A stretch of DNA of 64,000 bases, from the NCBI GenBank assembly GCA_014529385.2, contig CM043957.1, forward strand, positions 69,000,503-69,064,502, in the 5' to 3' direction. Of this stretch, positions 46,511 through 57,923 are shown piece after piece (position 1 is the first letter of the stretch; every line of letters starts with the position of its first letter). Position numbers and translations under genes: made by a program. The notes under the pieces were generated by a model that saw nothing but the letters and a program-made list of their open reading frames with translations, ran no database searches and was not told the DNA's origin. Source of the DNA: Adiantum capillus-veneris. Taxonomy: Eukaryota; Streptophyta; Polypodiopsida; Polypodiales; Pteridaceae.

Positions 46511-47289
46511 AAACAACTTCATTGCTTGAATCTAGAGACTAGAGTGGGACTTTAGTGCTTTGGAATTTCTTGGAGAGTTTACCCGCCAGATATAGGAGAT
46601 GAAGCATCCCGCGACTACATCCGGAGTCATCCAGAGCTTGGCTTAGATGGTAGTGCAATTACTCTTCTACACTCCTAATCATTTGGATTCCTACCTTCAA
46701 AGTTTCTTACACAAAGGGTGAAGCTACTTCCCACTAGGACACCATCTCGTGGTGGTCCGTGCGTTTTCTCATGGTATTTCCCACATAGATGTTCCCAAAG
46801 AGTAATCATTCCACCTCGAAGACTCCCATTATTATACATCAATTTCCTTTCAACATAGCATAGAGAAATGTTGCGTCATTAGGCCTCTCTCAGCTTGAAT
46901 GCAAGTCGGTTCAATGGGGTTATTCGCCCGAAAGGGAGCTAGGACTATCTACCATTGACAACCCCAATAACTCTCAATGTTGGTACACAATGCAATCTCT
47001 TTACTCAAGACTCACATCAAGGTCCTTGGCTCATCAGAAACAATAGCCAACTGGGTTTGAGGCAACCATTCTCTTGCTCTAGCACTCTTTGATGCACCTT
47101 CAATTTTGCTTCTCGAAAGCATCATATTCTCATGCATTGAAGTCAGTATTCTCGAGGCTCCTAGCTCTATTTCACAAGGCTTGCAAAACCTTGCATTCCC
47201 AAAAAGAAAATCAGTGACCTACTGACCGGCATAAACCCTGCCTCTCTCTCCCTTCGCCTGCTTCTTGCTATCTTCAAGAAGGCCAAAAA
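46511..47289. other. Nothing recognised
   Basis: Ordinary composition, no convincing frame, no repeat match noticed to other parts of the window. Confidence 0.4.
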
Positions 47290-48345
47290 AATTGTTCACC
47301 ATGCTAATGGCACCCTCAATCGCCGCTTGGCAGACCTGCTTGAATATAAGGTACCTTCCAATAAGTTCCTGATGAGCATAGTGTCTCAAGCAAGGACATT
47401 GTCATCAACACGCACACATAGTTGTGGGTGCGTGGATTCCTTCCTCCCGCAAGCTCAGTGAAGGGAAACAATGGCTTGGCAAAGATGGACAATAGGTCTG
47501 AAGCTTCAAGCGATGCAACAGATAGGAAGAGACGCGTCATCTTCTACATTCATGGGGGTGGGTTCGTAGTTATGGCTGGAGATGTTGCTTCTTATGACCA
47601 GTTCTATAGACGTCTATGTAGGAGAAGTGAGGCAGTGATAATCTCTGTGAAATACAAAAGGTCGCCAGAACATCACTTCCCGGTAGCATATGATGATTGC
47701 CATGCTGCTTTGGAATGGCTTAAGTGCACATGTTATGTTTGTGATTTGATCAATAAAGTAGCTGATAATAGCATGCTGCATCATGCAGGGACTTAAAGGG
47801 AACGTCTTTAAACCACACAAGCTTGATCGGTCACAATGCGTGTTGATGGGTGAAAGTGCAAGGGCAAACATTATGCACCATGCGGGCTCCACATGGGGGG
47901 CTCGCAAAGCATCGACACATCCACAAACTCTCTGGGTAACAACACATGTGTTACTCTTCCCTTTCTTTGGCAGCGAGGAGAGAACTCCAACAGAGCTACG
48001 CATGCAAAACAAATCACTGCTTGTGAATGTAGAGAATGCAAATTGGCATTGGTGTGCTTATCTACCTCATGGGTCCAATAGAGATCATCTTGCCTGCAAC
48101 GTGGTAGGCCCTAACGCACCGGACATGTCTTTGTTGCAGCTCCCTCAATCGCTGTCACCATTGCTATTTTGACATTCTAAAAGATTGGTAGCTTCGATAT
48201 GCACAGGGTTTGGGGCGTGCATTGAACCATGTTCGACTTCTCTATTATACAGGAGGGATACATTGCTTCCATTTAATGGGTGACAAAAAGCTTGGATCAT
48301 GCTTCATGTCAGATATCTTGGCATTTATTGATTGCGGGGAGGGCA
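47290..48345 (+). pseudogene. Plant carboxylesterase (CXE / alpha-beta hydrolase) pseudogene
   Basis: Plant CXE enzymes are cytosolic serine hydrolases related to the gibberellin receptor GID1. Seen in order: NGTLNRRLADLLEYKVP (about 47305), the oxyanion HGGG motif at 47551-47562 inside FYIHGGGFVV, KYKRSPEHHFPVAYDDCHAA, the nucleophile elbow GESAR at 47849-47863 (family GESAG; Gly replaced by Arg), AYLPHGSNRDHLACN, and the catalytic-His region GGIHCFHL near 48252. Breaks: a frameshift around 47360, a stop/frame change at about 47796, and a TAG in KDW-LRYAQG near 48193. The order is complete, so this is a decayed full copy. It lies next to a PPR relic on the opposite strand. Confidence 0.85.
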
Positions 48346-48695
48346 AACAAAGTCTGTAGTCCACTATAACTTTGATGAAGTGAGATTGTTCTTTTTGGAT
48401 GTTGATCATCATGTCTGTCCAAGAGCAACAGACAATGCATTTTTGTGAGATGCAATGGCAGCAAGGGTACAAAATGGAGAAGTTTATAGGTAGAAAGTGT
48501 TTTGCAGAGATAAATAGCAATGGACTCGGCAGAGTTCCTAGGAAGGACAGTCTCATTGGTGCCCTTAAATATGTTAGCTCTAGACTTCTTGCATGACCCC
48601 TCTCCAACAGTTCACTTCCTATTCACTTGTCCAGTCTCCAACTGATATAGTGGTTTAATTGAACAAGTCACATTAGTGTCTCATTGAATAACTTG
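48346..48695. other. Downstream of the esterase relic, nothing certain
   Basis: An open stretch at 48399-48596 (plus) ends VPRKDSLIGALKYVSSRLLA. It looks protein-like but I cannot place it. Confidence 0.3.
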
Positions 48696-49800
48696 TTAAG
48701 CTTTCAAAAGTACACCACACATAGCGCACAAATTAGTCAAAGCATTGTCAAGTACGATGTTGTATTTCAATAGTCCCTCACTACTCACCACATCAAGAAT
48801 TTGTCTGCCTAGGTTAACATTTTGCATGGTGCCACATGCCTTCAAGTTGCAAGCATAAATGGTCAAGTTTGAAGACAAGCCTTGGCTGCTTCGCATTAGC
48901 TAAAACCACCAGAGCTTTGTGACCTGTCCATGCTGGGCATAGCCTGCAAGGAGTGCAATCCAAGTTACTACGGCCCAAAGACAGGAAGCTTGTCAAGAAC
49001 TTGTTTGCTTTCAAAAGTGCATCACACTTGGCATACATGTCAATCAAAGCTTTGTCAAGAATTTTTTTTTTTCCATCAGATCTTGAATCTCTTGCCTTGG
49101 TCGACTTCTTGTTGCCTTGGTTGATTTCTTGTATGCTGCCACATTCCTTCCAAACGCAAGGATTAGTGATTAGGAGAGATGCTTGCCTTTGCTATTTTTT
49201 AAAATAGCCTAGGGCTTTCACCCTGGCCTTGCATATACCTTGAACCTTAAGTGGAGTCCAAGAGATAGCATTGCAAACATAAAGCTTACCAAGAACTTGT
49301 GTGCTATCAAAAGTATATCACATGCCATACATGTCAATCAAAGCTTTACCAAAGCTGGTCAAGCATTGTTCTCTTATAGTTGGAAGCTTTGTCCATTGTC
49401 TCCGTTTGAAGATGAATGAGGGATAAGGAACCATCAAAAAGTTTTGTGGCCTGTATATATGCATCAAGTGAGAGGGTTCTACACATGCACTTGAGTGTCA
49501 GATTTAGTGCTTTGTATGTAAACAACTTTACAAATTACTAACTAATGATTTCCTTATGAGTTTGTTTGCCTAGATGAATGTATTTGCATGATGCATCATG
49601 CCTTCTCCAAGACAGACAAGAAGCTTGCCAATGGCTTGTGCTTTTGAGAGCACACTAAATTTGGCATACATGTTGATGAAAGCATTACCAAGCATGATGC
49701 TTTCCTCCAAGAGCCCGTGGCTATCTCATCGATTTTTTCTGGCTCATGTCAACTCCGCGTATAATGACACATGCTTTTGAGACAACTTTAAAAGGGGCCC
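48696..49800 (-). pseudogene. Pentatricopeptide-repeat (PPR) gene relic
   Basis: PPR proteins bind organellar RNA, often to edit or process it. On the minus strand there are PLS-type repeat pieces: NLKACGTMQNVNLGRQILDV with IVLDNALTNLCAMCGVLLKA (48896-48696), MIDMYAKCDALLKANKFL (from 49047), and a third near 49340-49230 reading ALIDMYGM, a stop, then AISWTPLKVQG. The pieces are out of frame with each other, with stops and small insertions, so it is dead. The related words TGGCATACATGTCAATCAAAGC recur at about 49029, 49325 and 49660, marking successive repeats. Confidence 0.8.
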
Positions 49801-51132
49801 TTGATTTTCCTTTACACCACTCTTCCCTTGCTTGGATATATCTTAGAGATGATATGGCTTGAAGAAGAAAATCTAGTCAAACACATGTCATGCCTCCAAG
49901 AATACACCTCATTTGGTGTTCATGTCGATTATATTGTGAAGCACTACGTTTTTTGAAAGAGTCTCTAACTAACACTCTTAGGATGAATCTATTTGCATAA
50001 TATGCTTTTAAATATGCCCAAGGGATTCAATCTTTATAGAAAAGGACATGCTACCTGTAAGCAGAGACCCTTAAAAATCCTTTATTCATGATTAGTACTT
50101 GTTAATCATGACCTCCTCTTTCTTAAGCTTACAAAATTTATATTGAAAAAATTAAAGATACCCCTAATTTACATATAAGATTTTGTATGGTTCTTTGGAA
50201 ATAAACTATGTTTATATTTGTGGCGTAGTAAAACTCTCGTCTATTTTTCTAGCATTTGTTTATGTCGTTATACCTTAATAAGATTATCCTTATTTCCAAA
50301 TAACCCTAACACCATAAGAGTAAACAAAAACTAAAGTATTCATTAAGTGATCCTCAGTGGTAGTGTGTGATACTTATATAAACTTGAGCTGATTTATATG
50401 AATAACATATAGATCTTGTAATAACAAAAATTAGTCAAAATTGTGCTTCACTTAGAGTTGCACAAAAAATCCAAGCGTGCTAGATTATAATTGAGTCCCA
50501 ACTTCTTCCATTTATAGCATGTTATGTTCTTATAATTAAAACAATCATTAAAAAATATGATTATAATTCCTTTGGTAATTAGCATCAAATTAAATATAAC
50601 TCTATATTCTAACTTCTTAAGTTTTACCATTTGCTAATGTACAAGAAGCTCTTCAACATCTACAAAGCAACTTAACATTTGACTATAACACAAGGTATGT
50701 AATATTTAAGAATATTTTAAACACATATTAAAAAATAGATTTTAATATTAATATTTTGATAACCACAATAAAATCAAAAGATTTTCTTTCCAAATTAGAA
50801 TATTAGTCTAAGTTCAATACAAATAATATACATGTCAATATAAATATAATGAAATCTTAAGGTCACCAAATATACAAAATAATAATAAACAATACATTAT
50901 TGAAGATGAAAACAAATAAACTATTACTTACAAACAAAGCATCCAAACTAAAACAAAAAGCAAAGCATACCAAGATTATAAGACATTTACGTAGAAAAAC
51001 AAACTTACTTCCAACTTTTGACATTTTTAATTTAGATTTTGATTCATAGGTAAATATTTGTTCTAATTCGATCAAATCATATAATATTGTTCCAATTGTG
51101 GAAACTTATTTTTTAAGTATGAAAAACAAACC
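49801..51132. other. Transition into very AT-rich DNA
   Basis: A last PPR-like stretch may reach about 49950. From about 50100 the composition becomes strongly AT-rich, without convincing genes. Confidence 0.4.
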
Positions 51133-52235
51133 TTGAAATATAAAAAAAAAACAAATACCTATTTACGAGGATATGAATTATCTAATCCATATCTAACATC
51201 ATTTCAAAATAACAAACAGGACAATATAGAAATTTACAACTGCTCCAAATGTTTTCAAAACAACATTAGAGGAAAATATTGGGTAACTTATCACCCGACT
51301 TATAAGAAAAATTACTAACGATGAATGTACATGAAGTACAAATGCTATCTACTTTAGATATCTCTTTAAATATCAGTAAAAAGATAATATCTATAGCCAT
51401 AGGTAATATAGTACAAAGATCATTATTACATAATCCTCTATTTTCATATCAAAATAGTAATGATTTATTAAATATTCTAACAAAAAACTCACATGACATA
51501 AACACACTATTGCTCTTTTTAGTAAAAAATAGTCCATTAGTAAAAAAAATATATACTATATATGAACGACCACAAAAAACTTTAGCAATTCCTATAATTC
51601 CTTCTAATGCAATTACTACTTTACTTAACAAATATGCATCATCTTCTCCTTATGACCTAATGATAGTAGCACACAATACAAATTATTTAGGTATCTTAGA
51701 TCAAGTAAATAACACACAACTAAAATCACAGTACAAAATAGGTAAGTTATCTCATGGTGGGGTTATGTATGAAAGATTAAATAACAAAAAAATCATTAAC
51801 TTATATGCAAGTTTAGATGGAGTATCTAATTTAGAAGATATTACAATAGAGAAAGCTCTTTAAGATATGGAGCTCATGATGGAGCTTTAAAATTTCATAC
51901 ATATCTAAAAATGAGAATAGCCTCATTCTTCTCAATATTCACTTTATACAAGCCATACTTATTGATGATGTACCAACTACGTCAAGCTTTGATAATAGCA
52001 AATTCAACAAATTTAACAATGCTACAATCAGATATAGATAAAGTCAAACTTAAAAATCCACATGCATCTGATCTAGATACCATACGTTATATCATAAAAC
52101 AAAATATTTCTTATTCATTCCAGGCTCTTCGTCATGGTATCGTAAGAATTTAAAAGAGTTATTATGCATGGTCGAATCATTTGGTTTACCTAACTTCTTC
52201 TTAACCCTAACTTGTGACAAAGTATCTTCTAGTAG
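51133..52235 (+). pseudogene. Helitron-like replicase, N-terminal portion
   Basis: Reading frames at 51133, 51321 and 51911 follow one another on the plus strand, separated by stops and shifts. A CSKC pair (about 51242) and a KYWVTYHP stretch precede a long Asn/Ile-rich region and, near 52140-52260, KNLKELLCMVESFGLPNFFL plus TLTCDKVSSSRWVEIEDLEN. That last block is the usual lead-in to the Helitron Rep domain (FLTLT...W). Very AT-rich codon use, unlike flanking relics. Confidence 0.75.
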
Positions 52236-52860
52236 ATGGGTAGAAATAGAAGATTTAGAAAACATATCCAAAAGATAGACTTAAAACTCAATTGGATAGA
52301 TTGTCCAGCCGAGTGCATGATGATTTTTCACAAACGATTACATACATTTTTAAACAAATATATATTTATTCCTAATGGATTATTAGGTACCATCAACCAC
52401 TATCTAATACAATATGAGATACAAAATAGAGGTTCACACATGCACATATAATGCTATGGGTAGATTCAAACGATATCGATCGAATATCTTTAGAGATAGA
52501 TAGCCATATACCTTATTTACATACAACAAATAAATTTGATCCAACATCAATTGAATATAAATTGCATAACTTAGTTATCAAAAAACAAATACATAATTGT
52601 AGAGAATCTTGTAAAATAAAATTACAAAATAAAAAAATCAAATGTAAATATGGATTTCCATACGATATTCAAAGTAATCCTAAGCCAATTATTGATGAAC
52701 AAACTCAATGATGACTTTATTATAGACCAACATTAGAACACAAAAATGTGGTCCCTTATCATGCAAGAGTATTATTGTTATGGCAAGCCCATATGAATAT
52801 TCAAAAAGTAACCAATACAGGATTATCATATTACTTACTAAAATATGCATTGAAATCATA
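52236..52860 (+). pseudogene. Helitron-like Rep (HUH) domain
   Basis: The HUH nickase of Helitrons cuts and joins single strands with two tyrosines. Seen: EIQNRGSHMHI with the H-M-H motif at 52437-52445, continuing after a frame slip as MLWVDSNDID; KCKYGFPYDI (about 52645); and SYYLLKYALKS at 52825-52857, which has the paired tyrosines of the Rep active site. The motifs survive, but at least one frameshift (52449) and stops (about 52710 and 52858) break the gene. Confidence 0.8.
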
Positions 52861-54760
52861 AACTATAGGAAAAATAGATATCGATTTAAAAACAACAAAA
52901 ACATTAGGACTAGATAATATTGATGATACAAAACTCAAACTAATATCTTTTTATGTATTAACAAAACCAATATCAGCAACCGAAGTAGCCATGGTGCGTT
53001 TAGAGATACCAATCATAAAAAAATAAAAAAGGTAACTTATATAGATTGTTCACCTCCTAAAAAAAGACAAAAATATATACAAATTTTTTTAACCTTTATA
53101 CTACATCGAATAGATCTATATACAACAAGACCATTAGAATTGGAGAGCTTAACATTTTATTCATACTTTTGTCACTATAGAATTAACAAAATACTCAAGC
53201 ATACAACAAAAAAGATATGGAAAATGCATGATTTATTTGGAAATGAAATAGAAGAGTATAAACAATTAGTAAGATTTACCGATTTTCACCCTGTCCATTA
53301 AATGGAAGGTTTTTTTTTTACTATTCTATTAAAACATATACATTTTCGTAATGAAAAAGAATTAATCTCAGTTAACAACATAGAAAAATCTTACTTTTTA
53401 GAATACAAATACGACAAATAATAAAGAATGAAGAAGACATAGAGAATCTAGTTGGAAATTATTCTCAATTACATCTATTAATCGATGAATCTAGACAACA
53501 AAGTACAAATCAAATACTGCAAATGCATCCCATACATAATTTAGAAGAACATTTAACATCAAATGATTTTATAGAAAAACAGACCAATATTAAAACTATA
53601 GGAGAGAATCAATATGATCCAATATAATACATCTACAAGAGCTTAAACACATAGAAAATACAACTTTGACTAAAGAGAAAGAACTAATATACAATAAAAT
53701 TTTCAAAAAATCAGGTGGGTTACATATAATAAACGGAACACCTGGATCTGGGAAAACGTTTCTAATTCAATATATCACATTTAAATGTATAACCAAAACA
53801 TAGGAGTCCTCCTTACAACAACCACAGGAGTAGCAGCTACAAGACTTAGTCGATTAGCACGTACTTCACATTATTTTTTTTGTTTACCTAATAAATATCA
53901 ATTATTTCATTCTAATCTAGAACCAAATGATATCCGTTCAATTAAAATAAGATATTCTGATATAATTATAATTGATGAATTCTCAATGATGACATCACAA
54001 ATATTACATACATTTATACTCCAAATTTCAGAAGCTTGTAATTTATCTATGCTAGAAATATTTAACACTAAAAAACTACTTCTATTTGGAGATATAGCGC
54101 AATTGCCTGCAATATGTAATTATAAAAATAAAGACTTGATATGTCAAAAATGTGTAATAACAAATTCTACATTTTGAAAATTAGCTATACACCACACATT
54201 ATATACCTCAATACGTCATTGTTCAGGCCCAGACTTCACTGAATTCTTAAATATAATCAGACAAAGTAAACCATCTAAAGATAAATACTTAAAACATACA
54301 TTTATACAAGAGAAATATTTACAACAATATATACATAAAGATACAACTATATTATGTACACATAATAAAGATGTCATATACAATAACTTTGCAGGTCTAA
54401 CAATACGAATTCTTAAGATATTCAAAGAAGATTTACCAAACGACGATATAATGCTTGAGCAATACGAAGCTCAAGCTTTACTAAATAAACACATTAATGG
54501 AATTTCAGCATATGCTATGAACTTATTGCATTTTGGCTACAACATTCCATTACACTTTTTAAAAACTCTTGATAATAGATTAGCTTCAATCATTCTAAAA
54601 GAGTATGAGCAACTATACAACGTAAAAAACAAACAAGATCCAATCACTTTGGAGAGCATTACAACATCACTAGATATGAAATTTGCACGAAGACAATATG
54701 GCACTACTTGCAAAATTTTCATTACTATGAATCAAAGCAATGGTATAAAATCATAATTTC
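52861..54760 (+). pseudogene. Helitron-like Pif1-type helicase
   Basis: The 5'-to-3' helicase that unwinds DNA during rolling-circle transposition. Seen in order: LYTTRPLELESLTFYSYF (about 53110), the linker FRNEKELI (about 53345), Walker A GTPGSGKT at 53735-53758, TTTGVAATRLSRLART (about 53815), Walker B IIIDEFSMM (about 53965), motif III LLFGDIAQLPAI (about 54080), an SIRHC-type motif (about 54210), and RRQYGTTCKI near 54690 as a C-terminal motif. Frames change near 53780 and 54175. Wording differs from the plant Helitron helicases I know, suggesting another lineage. Confidence 0.8.
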
Positions 54761-55000
54761 TTCTCTATTTATAGATGATTATATTCTTTAAACTAAAAAA
54801 AAATTACACAGCATTGTTTATAGATATGGATATAGCTAACAAAGGAGAATCATCTTTGCAATCAACTTCAATACCTATAGATATTCCATCCACCAATCAA
54901 GGTACAATTATTACTTCAAAAATTCACATTTTACTCAAATACCAACAAGTTCAGTAATATTTTAAAGCAGTTATCAACATAGTCAAATAATGCATTTTCA

Positions 55001-55002
<2 letters not shown>

Positions 55003-55058
<56 letters not shown>
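55003..55058. repeat. (CT)n microsatellite
   Basis: About 28 repeats. A second (CT)n run of about 42 bp lies at 55566-55607; together they bracket the GIY-YIG-like remnant. Confidence 0.95.
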
Positions 55059-55060
<2 letters not shown>

Positions 55061-55214
55061 CCCTCTCTCTTGCTCCACCCAAATCTGAATCCATTGTTTA
55101 ATTTAAAATAACAATCTATATTTTAAAATATATGAATATATTTTAAAAGAGTCTAATTGTTTTTGTATAGAAACAAAGTCTCCCAAAAAATCAACAACTC
55201 CAGAAAATAAAAGT

Positions 55215-55540
55215 AAGATTTTTATTTATAAATTACAATGTAAAATAAATAAAAAATATATATATTGGACAAACGAATAATCTAAAAAGAAAGATTTTAC
55301 AACATTAAAAACAACCTACTAAATTAACGATAACTGACATTAGCAGATACAAGCCGTTCAACAAAAAGTTCACGATCGAAATTATAGATTCAACAACAAT
55401 AAAGGACAAAGAAAATCACTTAGAAACACTTTATATTAAGAAATTTAGATCGGTTACTCCAAATGGATACAATGTTTTTTCCAGATTTCCTTCTTCTTTT
55501 AACAAATACTATTACCTAAAAAAAGGAGACCTTATTTAAT
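55215..55540 (+). pseudogene. GIY-YIG endonuclease-like remnant
   Basis: GIY-YIG enzymes cut DNA using a small fold with a Tyr-rich start and a catalytic Glu. Seen: IFIYKLQCKINKKYIY (from about 55217), then after a slip in an A run (about 55251-55256) IYIGQTNNLKRKILQH, a TAA at 55306, KFTIEIIDSTTIKDK, and HLETLYIKKFRSVTPNGYN, with the candidate catalytic Glu at 55423-55425. Tyr-Ile-Gly (YIG), the spaced Lys/Arg and the E-YIKKF-NGYN end are all in the right order for a domain of about 90 residues. No reverse transcriptase is near, so it is not obviously a Penelope element. It is AT-rich like the Helitron and in the same direction, so it may be cargo of that element. Confidence 0.7.
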
Positions 55541-55563
55541 TTCAAGGGTTGTTATCTCTTTCC

Positions 55564-55608
<45 letters not shown>

Positions 55609-55779
55609 AGAGCTTCCCTAAAAATACATAATTACCAAAATACTTCTAATAAACATAAAGTGTTGATTTTAGAAAATTTTATTCAAAAAAATACATTACA
55701 TACGTAATCTATTGCAAAAATGTATACATTTCACACTAAATCTAACCCTACACAACAACTTCACACTCAACCATTAGTT

Positions 55780-56700
55780 AACTGCCCCATACTAGTTCTC
55801 ACTTTTAGGCTTGTTTTGTCATATAGACACCTTGTTGTAGTCTCTCGACAAGTTTCACTGAATTTAAGCAAGATTTGCCCAAGTTATCAACTGTTTAGTG
55901 TGTGCAGACTCAGTTTTCAAGAATCTGGCTTAAGTCTCACTTTTTGTGATCCAAATTTTACCAAACTTGATATGTGGAGTCTACTTGATATACTTGACCT
56001 TGTGGTATAATCAGTTGTGCAAAAATTCTTAATTCTGGAGTAGATGTAAATAATCGCAATTATTTACTTCTGGGATTTTTTTGCAACTTTTTGCCAAAAT
56101 GTTGATACAAACTGGTTAAGCAACTCAACTTAAGCTCCCTAGCCAAGTTTCACCAACTTTGGATAAACTTTACTGAATTTGTCAACAATTTTGTGTCTGC
56201 AGATTGACTTTACAAATTTGGCCACAATTTTCACTTTAAAGATCCAAATCTTACGAAATTTGACGTCTGTGCTCAATACAACATGATAGAACTTGTGGTA
56301 TGCTTGGTTGGCCAAAAAAGTTAGAAAATTGTACAAAAGTAAATAATCATCGTGATTATTTACTTATGGAAAATTTTAGCATGATTTTGATCATCTGAGC
56401 ATACACACATGTTAAACACTTCAAATTAAGCCACTGAGTCAAGTTTCACCAAATTTGAACAAGATTTGTCAAGTCAAACTCAGTTTCTTGACAATAAGTA
56501 TAAATTTCAGTTCTTATCAAGTTTTTGGTCTGTTTTGTGATCCAAATTCTATGAGCCTTCAATAAAGATGTTTGTAATTATGCAAAGAGTCTCTGGTATC
56601 AACCTTGGTCAATTTTGAGCTGAAAGTAAATAATCATGATTATTTACTTTTGGCCTAAAATGAACATTTTTTTCAATTTTTTTCAATGGTTAATCTTTTT
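55780..56700. repeat. Three diverged ~290-bp repeats, each ending in a palindrome
   Basis: Each unit starts CAAGTTTCACYRAATTTG-like and ends in GTAAATAATCR followed by its complement, at 56046-56067, 56339-56363 and 56626-56647. The third is a perfect 22-bp palindrome. No gene. Confidence 0.75.
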
Positions 56701-57659
56701 GTGACATGTTTTAAGCCTTTGAGTCAAGTGAAAACTTAATTTAACCTAAATTCTCAAGATAATATACATAATATGAGTTTTTGCAAACTCTTGAAAATTT
56801 ACCTCAAATGCATCCTTAAACTTACCCACTGGTTCATACAACTTTTATGATCATAATTTCCAGCCGGATTCAATGGTCGACAATATTTTGGTATTGTTTC
56901 AAGTCCTAGACGTGAAATTCTACAACTTCACATAAACAACTCACAAATGATTCCTTTGGAGTGAGCAATGTTTTGAGATGCGACCTCCAATTCTGCTTAC
57001 CCTACTCATAGCAATTGGGTTGTGGAAAGTGTCCACAAACACTTGTTTTCTTGTTTTTTATGGTTTTTTGAACCTTGATCTTAAGACTTGTCTTGTCCAT
57101 CAATTATTCTCAAAATCCTAACCTAGTCCTACAAGGTACTTAGCAAGTACAATCTACTTCCAAGCTACCTCTACACAACAAATGACGATACTCATAAGCT
57201 ATGCGGTTTTTAAGAGAAAGTATTACTGTAGGTGATCCTAGAGGAAGTTAAAGGACAACTACACAAGACGCTCTTGTTTTTCCTAGTTTAGGTCTATTCG
57301 TCCCCGACAACGGCTCCAAATGTGGATGGGTTTCCTATGGAGGCTATAAGACGGTGTCAATATCTTGGAAAACAACAGATAACTTGCATCTCACAAGCTA
57401 CACTCAAATGACCTAAGTCATCAAAAGCTAGTCACTAATCGGCAAACAAAACATGACTGTTACAACATCAAATGACATCCAAATGTTACGAAACTTCTAG
57501 GACAAGTATATAAGACCTAAGCACACATGCTTACGATCTCAAACCTCACTTTTGATGAAGTACAAAAGACGCAATTATTAACAACAGTGAGATTTTGACC
57601 TAGTCGATTTTCTGACCCCGAATGCATCTAAATGCTTAGAAATGATGCCCTAATATCCC
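56701..57659. other. Nothing recognised
   Basis: Flank of the LTR element; no frame or repeat seen. TCGTCCCCGACAACGGCTCC near 57300 is a short GC-richer patch without a clear role. Confidence 0.35.
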
Positions 57660-57802
57660 TGTCATGCCAAGGGTAGGACCAGCAAGGGCCAAGGGCCAGG
57701 ACGGACATGCACTAAAGGGGGTCTCTATGTTTAGCAGGCCAAGGGACTATACAGACCATGGCTGGGTGGAGATTAGCATGTTCTAGTTCCCTATGCCTTT
57801 CA
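57660..57802 (+). repeat. 5' LTR
   Basis: TGTCATGCC to CCTTTCA. Differs from the 3' LTR at roughly 18-20 positions by eye, so insertion is not recent. Confidence 0.85.
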
Positions 57803-57803
57803 C

Positions 57804-57816
57804 TGGTATCACAGCC
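57804..57816 (+). other. Primer-binding site, initiator-Met tRNA type
   Basis: TGGTATCACAGCC, one base after the LTR; one difference from the usual TGGTATCAGAGCC. Confidence 0.85.
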
Positions 57817-57873
57817 AAGGGGAGGAGAGCTATGAAGGAAGGGGGAAAGGATGTGACTTGCATGGCTTTGTGC

Positions 57874-57876
<3 letters not shown>

Positions 57877-57920
<44 letters not shown>
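57877..57920. repeat. (TG)n microsatellite
   Basis: About 22 TG repeats in the leader of the LTR element. Confidence 0.95.

Positions 57921-57923
<3 letters not shown>

Noticed and set aside
55215-55540. Penelope-like retroelement
   Set aside because: Such elements join GIY-YIG to a reverse transcriptase; none is seen within several kb on either strand.
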